The translations under genes were made by a program, and so were the position numbers. DNA of 24,748 nucleotides from JAWUWD01 sp034112085 (GTDB lineage: Bacteria; Bacteroidota; Bacteroidia; Cytophagales; Cyclobacteriaceae), in NCBI GenBank assembly GCA_034112085.1, contig JAWUWD010000078.1, positions 1 through 24,748 on the forward strand, read 5' to 3'. Below are positions 1 to 5,998 of this stretch, piece by piece; the first letter of the stretch is position 1, and every line of letters starts with the position of its first letter. Below the pieces are notes generated by a model, which was not told where the DNA came from, ran no database searches, and saw only the letters and a list, made by a program, of their open reading frames with translations.

Positions 1-348
1 TCCTCAAGCATTACCGAGAAGTCGCTTCCTGAGAATGACTCTTTTCTAGAAAACATACTTCAAGTCATTGAAAAAAATATGAGTGATGAGCTTTTTGGAG
101 TAGAGATGCTTTGCCGTGAAGTTGGTATAAGCGAACGTCAAGTACAGCGTAAGTTAAAAGCAGTGGCTAACAAATCTCCCAATCAATTGATATCCTCTGT
201 TCGCTTGCATCGCGCAAAAGAACTATTATTTGATAATACGTTTAATGTAGCTGAAATTGCTTTTGAGACAGGATTTTCTAATCCATCGTATTTTTCTAAA
301 AGCTTCAAAAAAGAGTTTGGGTCAAGCCCATCAGAATTACTCCAATAA
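1..348 (+). CDS. AraC-type DNA-binding domain, C-terminal part of a regulator (5' end outside window)
   Basis: The frame is open from the first base, so this is the 3' end of a longer gene; the ATG at 79 is internal. The 115 visible residues form a complete AraC/XylS double helix-turn-helix domain. It starts with the lead-in 'FLENILQVIEKNMSDE', followed by a first HTH (VEMLCREVGISERQVQRKL) and a second HTH with the family signature (VAEIAFETGFSNPSYFSKSF, then KKEFGSSPSELL). In Bacteroidota this form of lead-in plus domain commonly ends hybrid two-component or ligand-sensing transmembrane regulators, but the sensor part is not visible here. AraC proteins bind direct repeats about 21 bp apart and activate from sites next to the -33/-35 region. 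Two promoters downstream (365-470 and 2947-3052) carry such repeats, so this protein is the natural candidate activator; that link is inference. Confidence 0.9.
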   Translation, partial: SSSITEKSLPENDSFLENILQVIEKNMSDELFGVEMLCREVGISERQVQRKLKAVANKSPNQLISSVRLHRAKELLFDNTFNVAEIAFETGFSNPSYFSKSFKKEFGSSPSELLQ

Positions 349-364
349 ATACGTTGATCAAAAT

Positions 365-470
365 GTCGGGAATGTTATAGTCTGATTTGTTAATTATGGG
401 ATTCTGTCGTAAATGATCACAGATACACCGGATTAGTGCTAGTATTAGGCAAGAGCTTGATCTACCTTTG
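365..470 (+). promoter_or_regulatory. Promoter with direct-repeat operator for the 618-2877 operon
   Basis: The -7 box TACCTTTG (463-470) matches the Bacteroidota consensus TAnnTTTG; no good -33 box is seen. Upstream are repeats related to GTCGGATTTGT: GTCGGGAATGTT (365), GTCTGATTTGTT (380), GTCGTAAATGAT (406) and ACCGGATTAGTG (427). The last two start 21 nt apart and the last starts 36 nt before the -7 box. The promoter at 2947-3052 has the same two distances. A weak core with promoter-proximal direct repeats fits activation by an AraC-type protein. Confidence 0.6.
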
Positions 471-507
471 TTTTATAAAAATAATAATTAGGCTACAAGA
501 TAGAGCT

Positions 508-535
508 GTATCCTCCAACGAAAGACGGAGGATAC
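508..535 (+). terminator. 9-bp hairpin followed by TTATTT: leader hairpin, attenuator or weak terminator
   Basis: GTATCCTCC (508-516) pairs perfectly with GGAGGATAC (527-535) around a 10-nt loop, followed by TTATTT. It could end the regulator transcript. However, it lies downstream of the predicted -7 box at 463-470, so it would also sit in the 5' leader of the next operon and might act as an attenuator or mRNA-stabilising hairpin. The T-tract is interrupted, so termination strength is doubtful. Confidence 0.45.
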
Positions 536-617
536 TTATTTCCTAGAGATAGAAATTCAGATGTGAAATAATTTTTATTATTTTTATTTTAAATTGTTAA
601 AAAAACACATCTTAATT

Positions 618-1409
618 ATGACAATAAAAGGATTATCAAATGGCATAAGTAGCCTGATCTTGTTAAGTACTTTCTCATGTGCATGGGAGCAGCTGGAGCC
701 TCGGGTTGATTGTACTACATCTCCAGTTGTGATTGAATTATTGGATAGTGAAGGAGCAGGCTGTGGTGCTTCAAATGGAAGTTTCACTATAAACGCTACC
801 GGAGGTGAAGGACCTTATAGGTATACTTCAGATTTGGAAAATAACTCGGACGGAGTATTTGAAAACATCTCTGCTGGATCTTATAGCATAACCGCAACAG
901 ATGTCAAAGGCTGTAGTGTGGAGTCAAATCTGTCTATTGAAAATCTTGAGGGTGTTAATCTTGGCGATGTGGTCATTACTGATTCGGGATGTGGATCTAG
1001 CGTGGGTGTTATAAAAATTTCTGTATCAGGAGGAGAAGAACCATATATATTTAGTTTAGATGGTGGTTCAGGGCAGCAGAATAATGTTTTCTCTGGTTTG
1101 ACCCCTGGTTCCTATGATATTAGTGTGACAGATCAACTCGGGTGTGAGATAACCACAAATGCAGATATAACATCCGGAGTAAGTTATGCCACCTCAATCA
1201 AAGGAATCATCGAAACTAATTGTGCTATTTCAGGTTGTCATAACGGAAGTCAGTCACCGAATCTGAGTTCATTTGGCTCTATTCAATCTAGTGCGAGTCG
1301 TATTAAGGCCAGAACAGCCAACGCATCTATGCCACGAGGAAGGACACTTTCGCAAACTCAAATAGAGTTGATCGCATGCTGGGTAGATGATGGAGCACTA
1401 AATAACTAA
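618..1409 (+). CDS. Exported protein with two SprB-like repeats and a C-terminal c-type haem motif (CX4CH)
   Basis: This 263-residue protein starts at ATG 618. An in-frame TTG at 594 would add eight residues but is less likely. The hydrophobic N-terminus (LSNGISSLILLSTFSC) is a signal peptide; the lipobox is poor, so lipidation is uncertain. Two SprB-type repeats follow (about 35-100 and 105-170), each with NG/VG-FTI..GG..PY, F..L..GSY.I.VTD and GC features. The C-terminal 70 residues resemble a small cytochrome c domain: CAISGCH at 202-208 gives a CX4CH haem motif, and MP at 238-239 could supply the distal methionine ligand. It is the first gene of a likely operon with the YceI and DUF5777-type genes, 47 nt before the next start. 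Such cytochrome-like/YceI/barrel groups suggest periplasmic electron transfer or envelope redox work; the exact role is unknown. Confidence 0.75.
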   Translation: MTIKGLSNGISSLILLSTFSCAWEQLEPRVDCTTSPVVIELLDSEGAGCGASNGSFTINATGGEGPYRYTSDLENNSDGVFENISAGSYSITATDVKGCSVESNLSIENLEGVNLGDVVITDSGCGSSVGVIKISVSGGEEPYIFSLDGGSGQQNNVFSGLTPGSYDISVTDQLGCEITTNADITSGVSYATSIKGIIETNCAISGCHNGSQSPNLSSFGSIQSSASRIKARTANASMPRGRTLSQTQIELIACWVDDGALNN

Positions 1410-1456
1410 TAAGAAACTGATACACCAATCACTTAAATAAGTTAAAATAAAATATT

Positions 1457-2005
1457 ATGAAGACTAGAATATTAACACTCGCTATTATCATATGCGCTTT
1501 CGGTCAAATTATAGCACAAAATCAAATTATAGATCGTAATGGAACGGCATCCTTCTTTTCTGAAGCACCAATGGAAGATATTGAAGCTACTAATGAAAAG
1601 GTTTTAGGAGCGATTGATCTTGATAAAGGAACTCTTGCTGTATCAATGCTGATGAAAGGTTTTCAGTTCGAGAGAAGCCTAATGCAAGAACATTTCAATG
1701 AGAATTATATTGAGTCAGATAAATTTCCAAAGGCTACTTTCAAGGGAGTTATTAAGAATTTTTCAGAACTAGACTTTACTAAAAATGCAAGTATTGAAGC
1801 CGAGGCAGAAGGAGAGATGGAAATTCATGGGGTAAAGAAGCCTTTTACAGCTTCTGTCAAATTTGATATTTCGAAGTCAAAAATAGGAGCTGCCACAACT
1901 TTTGATATTTCTATTGCGGATTTTGATGTAGAGATACCTAGGTTGGTAATCAAAAATATAGCTGAAGTAGTTGAAGTAAAAGCAAAATTTAATTTCGTAC
2001 GATAA
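1457..2005 (+). CDS. YceI family periplasmic protein
   Basis: This 182-residue protein has a clear signal peptide (MKTRILTLAIIICAFGQIIAQ). The mature part shows YceI family features: G-ASFFSEAPMEDIEA near the N-terminus, MLMKGFQFERSLMQEHF, then ESDKFPKATFKG, GEMEIHGVKKPFT and a C-terminal beta strand pattern. YceI proteins are lipocalin-like barrels that bind polyisoprenoids or related amphiphiles in the periplasm, and they often sit beside cytochromes. The stop codon overlaps the start of the next gene by one base (TAATG), so the two are probably translationally coupled. The ligand cannot be predicted. Confidence 0.9.
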   Translation: MKTRILTLAIIICAFGQIIAQNQIIDRNGTASFFSEAPMEDIEATNEKVLGAIDLDKGTLAVSMLMKGFQFERSLMQEHFNENYIESDKFPKATFKGVIKNFSELDFTKNASIEAEAEGEMEIHGVKKPFTASVKFDISKSKIGAATTFDISIADFDVEIPRLVIKNIAEVVEVKAKFNFVR

Positions 2006-2877
2006 TGATGAATACAAAAAGAGTTTTCTTTGCCGTAACAGTTCTTTTTTCCTCAATGAACGCTATAGCCCAGGATGATTTGTTGGCTGGTCTGGAAGCA
2101 GAGCAATCCAACGAAAAGTCACTAGTTGAAGCAACTTTTAAAGGAACAAGGTTGATTAATGGGCATACTATAGAGACTAGGAAAAAGGGAGTGATGGATT
2201 TTATTATTGCACACCGCTTTGGTACCATTGATGGAGGTACTTATGATCTCTTTGGCCTAGACGATGCTTCGATGAGAATAGGGTTAGAATACGCAGCGAC
2301 AGATAAGTTGTATTTTGGGTTCGGTAGAAGTTCTTTTGAAAAGACTTATGACGGATTTGTTAAATATCGTTTGATGCGTCAGTTTACAGGGGCAGGTAGT
2401 GTGCCTTTTTCTGTTACTTGGCTAAGTACAATAGCTATCAAAACGGAAAGGGATCCTGAGTTTGAACTATCATTCACTGATAAAATAGCTAACACGCATC
2501 AAATAATGCTAGCAAGTAAACTGAATAGTAATTTTTCTGTTCAGTTGATGCCTACATGGGTTCATAGAAACTTGATTCGAGAAGGAGATCTCAATAATGA
2601 TGTGTTTGCACTTGGAGCTGGCGGACGAGTAAAGTTCACAAAGCGACTGGGAATGTCTTGGGAGTACTACTATCAGTTTCAAAAGCTTACGGAAAACGCG
2701 AAAAATTCAGTGGCCATTGGAGTTGACATCGAGACTGGAGGACATGTCTTTCAGCTACAGTTTACCAATGCAACATCAATGATCCCTAAAGGGTTTATCT
2801 CAGAAACAACGAATGATTTCCTAGAAGGTGAAATCCACTTCGGGTTCAATATATCAAGAACATTTCAGTTGAAATAG
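2005..2877 (+). CDS. DUF5777-type outer-membrane beta-barrel protein
   Basis: This 290-residue protein has a signal peptide ending near MNAIAQ. ATG 2005 overlaps the stop of the YceI gene by one base; ATG 2008 is an equally good start. The body alternates aromatic and polar residues typical of outer-membrane strands (YDLFGLDDASMRIGLEY, KLYFGFGRSSFEKTYDGFVKYRL, WEYYYQFQ) and ends in a hydrophobic strand (FGFNISRTFQLK). FGTIDGG followed by YDLFGLDDASMRIG is characteristic of the Bacteroidota family named DUF5777, usually found beside YceI and cytochrome-like genes. I name the family from memory of these motifs. The function is unknown; a barrel serving the YceI and haem proteins is a reasonable guess. 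A strong terminator follows. Confidence 0.8.
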   Translation: MMNTKRVFFAVTVLFSSMNAIAQDDLLAGLEAEQSNEKSLVEATFKGTRLINGHTIETRKKGVMDFIIAHRFGTIDGGTYDLFGLDDASMRIGLEYAATDKLYFGFGRSSFEKTYDGFVKYRLMRQFTGAGSVPFSVTWLSTIAIKTERDPEFELSFTDKIANTHQIMLASKLNSNFSVQLMPTWVHRNLIREGDLNNDVFALGAGGRVKFTKRLGMSWEYYYQFQKLTENAKNSVAIGVDIETGGHVFQLQFTNATSMIPKGFISETTNDFLEGEIHFGFNISRTFQLK

Positions 2878-2894
2878 AATATTCAAATTTTGGT

Positions 2895-2930
2895 AAAAAA
2901 AAGGGTGGCTCATTGGGCCACCCTTTTTTT
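2895..2930 (+). terminator. Strong intrinsic terminator of the YceI/DUF5777 operon
   Basis: GGGTGGC (2903-2909) pairs with GCCACCC (2917-2923). The stem is extended by an A8 run before it and a T7 run after it. The symmetric A and T tracts would also allow function on the other strand. It separates the operon from the lipoprotein gene's own promoter. Confidence 0.92.
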
Positions 2931-2946
2931 GTTATAAGACCTTCAT

Positions 2947-3052
2947 GTCGGATTTGTCTTACCCAGTCGGAATTGTCTTAAAAACTTGTCGGAAATATTA
3001 ATTTATTCACCGGATTTGTACTCACTGAGGACTCTGAAGCTACATACCTTTG
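2947..3052 (+). promoter_or_regulatory. Promoter with four direct-repeat operator elements for the 3088 lipoprotein gene
   Basis: Four related elements in the same orientation start at 2947 (GTCGGATTTGTC), 2966 (GTCGGAATTGTC), 2988 (GTCGGAAATATT) and 3009 (ACCGGATTTGTA), with spacings of 19, 22 and 21 nt, about two helical turns. The -7 box TACCTTTG (3045-3052) starts exactly 36 nt after the start of the last element. No -33 box is seen at the usual distance. The layout matches the promoter at 365-470, so both probably answer to the same activator. Confidence 0.65.
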
Positions 3053-3087
3053 TATCAAATAAATAACCAAAATAAAGTAACAGAGTA

Positions 3088-3951
3088 ATGAAGAATCAAT
3101 TGAAACAATTTAGCGCCATGCTTTTAATGACATTGGCAGTACTAGTAACTATCACTTCCTGTGGAGATGATGATAGTGTAGAATCGATCATCGAAGGAAA
3201 TTCAATGATCAAATTAAACAATGACGCAACATTAGGAGATGTTTTGACCAATGCTAATGGCGTTACTTTATATGTTTTCACGAAAGATGTAGCTGGCAAC
3301 AGTACTTGTCTGGACGGGTGTCTTGATGTCTGGCCTATTTTCTACGCACAAGATGCACAATTAGACCCTGGATTAGAAAGTGCTGACTTTGGAACCATCT
3401 CGCATACTAATGGTTCTAAGCAGACTACTTACAAAGGATGGCCTCTTTATTACTATGCCCCAGCTGGTGATGGTGTATTAGAATCTGCAGGAGCTACATT
3501 AGGCGAAGGCATTGGATCAGTATGGTTCGTTGCTAAGCCAAATTATACCATCATGTACGCCAATGCTCAATTAGTGGGTAATGACGGTAAAAATTATACG
3601 TCAACCTACGAGGAAGGAGCAGGAGCAACATCTTATTTTGTGAACGCTCAAGGAAGAGCTATTTATATTTTCATTAACGACTCAAAAGATGTGAATAATT
3701 TTACCGCAAGTGATTTTTCTAATGATGCTGTATGGCCAGTGTATACAAAAAGTATTGATGCTGTGGCATCTACCATAAATGCAAGTGATTTTGGAACCAT
3801 CGATGTATTTGGACAGAGTCAGGTCACTTATAAGGGCTGGCCGCTGTACTATTACGGAGGAGATTCAGGAAGAGGAGATACGAAAGGGGTGAGTGTGCCC
3901 AGTCCAGGAGTTTGGCCGATCGTAAATATAAATACAGCAGCTGCTCAATAG
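3088..3951 (+). CDS. Lipoprotein of the COG4315 / Lipoprotein_15 'secreted repeat' family
   Basis: This 287-residue protein has a type II signal peptide: MKNQLKQFS, a hydrophobic core, then ITSC with Cys 25 or so as the lipidated residue and an acidic GDDD behind it. Two homologous halves follow. Each has a GxxLYVF-type strand, a WPI/WPV turn and a TYKGWPLYYY strand. The first half also has the family's C-x3-C pair (STCLDGCLDVWP), which the second half lacks. Family members are small secreted or lipid-anchored repeat proteins of unknown function, found in many bacteria and sometimes near redox genes. It is monocistronic between two terminators. Its promoter matches that of the upstream haem/YceI operon, suggesting a shared function. 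The Asp residues after the lipidated Cys may affect localisation, but the Bacteroidota sorting rules differ from those of E. coli. Confidence 0.85.
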   Translation: MKNQLKQFSAMLLMTLAVLVTITSCGDDDSVESIIEGNSMIKLNNDATLGDVLTNANGVTLYVFTKDVAGNSTCLDGCLDVWPIFYAQDAQLDPGLESADFGTISHTNGSKQTTYKGWPLYYYAPAGDGVLESAGATLGEGIGSVWFVAKPNYTIMYANAQLVGNDGKNYTSTYEEGAGATSYFVNAQGRAIYIFINDSKDVNNFTASDFSNDAVWPVYTKSIDAVASTINASDFGTIDVFGQSQVTYKGWPLYYYGGDSGRGDTKGVSVPSPGVWPIVNINTAAAQ

Positions 3952-3997
3952 TAAGTTGAATAGCTAGGTAGATAAAAAGGAGATTAATCATAGGATG

Positions 3998-4035
3998 AAA
4001 AAAGTGCTTTGGGAGGTTTTCCATGGCACTTTTTT
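3998..4035 (+). terminator. Intrinsic terminator after the lipoprotein gene
   Basis: AAAAAAGTGC (3998-4007) is the reverse complement of GCACTTTTTT (4026-4035), giving a 10-bp stem. An inner TGG/CCA pairing (4010-4012 with 4021-4023) shortens the loop, and the downstream T tract completes an intrinsic terminator. Confidence 0.85.
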
Positions 4036-4189
4036 ATTATTAATTAAGTTTTGCTTTATAAATGAGGTCAGCTGCGCATTAAATATCATGTCCTTCTGTT
4101 TGATTATTCCCGATAACAATAAAAATAGAGTAACTAAAAAATGTGTAATCATTTTTTTTGAAGTGCTGAAAAATCATTAAAAATCAATC

Positions 4190-4495
4190 ATGCATAAAAT
4201 CCAAATCGAACCTCAGCTAATCAATACTGCTGAACAAGCCAAGGAGATTACGTCTCATATTTTAGCAGAAATAAGAAAACGCGAGACAAAAGAGATAGCA
4301 ATTGATTTTTCAAATGTAAGAACTGACATGAAGAATGCAGATATTTTTAATCTAGTTCTTGAATGTATAAAACACCCAGAACTAAGGTCAGTGGTTGTTT
4401 ATTTGATCATATCATCAGAGAAAACTAAATCAGCTATGTTTTGGATATCTATATGCCAAAGAGAAGGATACAACTTTAATATAATAGCAAAATAA
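4190..4495 (+). CDS. Small protein of unknown function (101 aa), possibly STAS-like
   Basis: This short cytosolic-looking protein has no signal peptide or TM segment and follows 150 nt of AT-rich DNA. It starts at ATG 4190, preceded by an A-rich leader typical of Bacteroidota. The pattern is an amphipathic helix (TAEQAKEITSHILAEIRKRE), a strand (KEIAIDFSNVR), a helix (NADIFNLVLECIK), a strand (LRSVVVYLIIS) and a C-terminal helix/strand. That alternation, and the 'I.IDFS.V' strand, recall STAS-type folds, but the similarity is too weak to assign. I do not recognise the protein. Codon use and length look like a real gene. Confidence 0.5.
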   Translation: MHKIQIEPQLINTAEQAKEITSHILAEIRKRETKEIAIDFSNVRTDMKNADIFNLVLECIKHPELRSVVVYLIISSEKTKSAMFWISICQREGYNFNIIAK

Positions 4496-4515
4496 AAGGT
4501 GATGTAAAAAGATAG

Positions 4516-4626
4516 AGTTGGCTTAGAGTTGAGGGTGGGGATTCTAATTGGTCGCGTATCCATTATAAAGGACAAGGTCGTGAAATAATCCTAAAGAGAG
4601 GATTGTGCATAGTATTAGTATTTTAA
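4516..4626 (+). pseudogene. Possible remnant of a LytTR-type DNA-binding domain
   Basis: The frame from 4516 to the TAA at 4624-4626 translates to 36 residues beginning SWLRVEGGDSNWSRIHYKGQ, followed by REIILKRGL. Bacteroidota LytTR regulators typically show a similar strand-turn-strand (I-R-x-E-x-x-x-N-x-x-R-I-x-x-x-x-x-x-x-E-I-L). The frame has a stop immediately upstream and no start codon, and the part downstream that should hold the recognition strand is missing. I read it as a decayed fragment; chance resemblance is possible. Confidence 0.35.
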
Positions 4627-4973
4627 GCCTCATATAACTAATGACTTAAAAAGTAATTTATATTCTTTAAATCATTAAGAAATAAGAAAGTAAGTGTATG
4701 ATTAAATGAAGAGGAAAACGGTCCAATTTAATGACAATCTTATCAAAGATAATAGAGATAAAATTTTAAAACAAATAAGCTATAAAGATGACTTTGACTA
4801 CTTTATGGATACCAGCTCGTGCCAATATCGGTCATAGATGATGATCCTTGTTGCTTTAATACGAATACATCACGGAATCGCTAGAATACATTCTTTTTGA
4901 TTATTAGTTTAGATTAAAACTATTTAATCAGTACTTCATTTACAATAATAAATATTCGTGAGTATCTTTCAAA
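4627..4973. other. Non-coding or decayed stretch
   Basis: This is AT-rich sequence with many stops in all frames. The only ORF of note is 43 codons (4706-4837, beginning MKRKTVQF) with no recognisable family. No clear -7 box, terminator or RNA structure is seen. Next to the LytTR-like remnant, it may be decayed former coding DNA. Confidence 0.4.
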
Positions 4974-5618
4974 GTGCTAAAACCAACTCTAGTTATCCTC
5001 CTACTAACTATTTCATACTTAAGCTATGGACAGTCAGTGACTAATTTAGTGCTAACTGGTGAATATTCTTATGAAGATTCTATCCAGGTAACAGAGGCCT
5101 ACCTAAAAGCTAAGAAAGCAGTCTATCGTATGCATGATGCGATGAATGTTATTTGGGAAATAAACCCTCAAGACGGAAAAACTAAGAAATTATTGAGGAA
5201 AGAAAAGTGGGAGACAGAAGAAGCGTTCATTACTTGGTTGGGTGATGCTGATAAAATAAGAATGGTACGTAGGAAAATTAGAAAAATTCATTCCAAATTC
5301 GATAAAAAATTCATACTTGAGATAAGTCAAATTAATGATGGAAGATGCAAAAGATGGATTAGTGCATGGACCATTCCTTTTGGTAGAGTGAAGATTAGAT
5401 TATGTGTTAATTACTTGAAATATAGAACACATCTTCAGGAGAAAACACTAGTGCACGAACTGGGTCACGAAGCCGGTATGCTCTATCATAAGAGAATACA
5501 CGACTGCTGGAGGGCACAAAGAGCCGCTGAATCAGTGAAAAATAATGTAGCTAAGAGAAGTCCCGAAAACTATGCGTGGCTTGCAATGAGTTATATAGGA
5601 CAGAAATGTACTCGTTAG
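4974..5618 (+). CDS. Predicted secreted zinc metallopeptidase with HELGH motif, M35 (aspzincin)-like
   Basis: This 214-residue protein begins at GTG 4974; an in-frame stop at 4959-4961 rules out a longer form. It has a short signal peptide (MLKPTLVILLLTISYLSYGQ). The C-terminal part carries the zincin motif HELGH at 161-165, with His 161 and His 165 as likely zinc ligands and Glu 162 as catalytic base. Asp 177 (IHDC) could be the third ligand, as in the aspzincin (deuterolysin / lysyl endopeptidase M35) clan. A closing helix (SPENYAWLAMSYIG) is like the NA-x-NY-x-x-F tail of that group. Cys residues near 124, 138, 178 and 212 may form disulfides. The gene stands alone, between a decayed stretch and a permease remnant. 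The substrate is unknown; the M35 link rests on motif spacing and could be wrong at family level, but a zincin is likely. Confidence 0.65.
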   Translation: MLKPTLVILLLTISYLSYGQSVTNLVLTGEYSYEDSIQVTEAYLKAKKAVYRMHDAMNVIWEINPQDGKTKKLLRKEKWETEEAFITWLGDADKIRMVRRKIRKIHSKFDKKFILEISQINDGRCKRWISAWTIPFGRVKIRLCVNYLKYRTHLQEKTLVHELGHEAGMLYHKRIHDCWRAQRAAESVKNNVAKRSPENYAWLAMSYIGQKCTR

Positions 5619-5638
5619 GAACTTATGTTGACCATCTA

Positions 5639-5764
5639 CTAAACAAACTTCTCTCTAAACTGTAGATTGAACACGTTACATAGTAGGTACAAGGCACTTG
5701 TAACAATCAAGTAAAGTCGGTTTATAAAGATGGCTGTGAAATTTTTTATAAAAATTATCGCGAT
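5639..5764 (-). pseudogene. Degenerate copy of the 3' end of an ABC permease gene (paralogue of 7797-8498)
   Basis: On the minus strand, 5639-5740 aligns without gaps to 7797-7898, the last 33 codons plus stop of the intact permease gene. The translations share 24 of 33 residues, including NRLYLIV and the identical final ten residues FNLQFREKFV before the stop (TAG here, TGA there). Upstream of the match the frame stays open only to a TAA at 5765-5767 and then loses similarity. This is therefore a C-terminal relic of a second permease gene. Many base differences are synonymous, which suggests that the copy was once a functional paralogue rather than a fresh partial duplication. Confidence 0.75.
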
Positions 5765-5998
5765 TTATGACCACCTTTCTTATGCCTAATAACGATTAGA
5801 ATGATTCTAATAAAGTTAAAATCTATCTGCTTGTACTGTCACATTAATGAACATCTACGGGCAATTTTCATCTTATTTTGTAAGAAATAACGACTAACAA
5901 ATATTTTTTTTACCTAAAATACTGATTGCTAATACATTATAGCACTTGTCAAGCGTTGGCCTCTTTGTTTTATACCATTTTCATTATATTACTAATGA

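Noticed and set aside
3995..4180. 61-codon ORF beginning MKKVLWEVF
   Set aside because: It begins inside the terminator hairpin at 3998-4035, has no recognisable domain and has AT-rich low-complexity codons; it is probably read-through of terminator and leader DNA.
4706..4837. 43-codon ORF beginning MKRKTVQF
   Set aside because: It is short, has no family resemblance, and lies in a stop-rich stretch; not enough to call a gene.
4797..4870. Frame with ISVIDDDP resembling the start of a receiver domain
   Set aside because: Only a few residues match, the frame has no start and soon stops, and it lies downstream of the LytTR-like piece rather than upstream as expected for one regulator.
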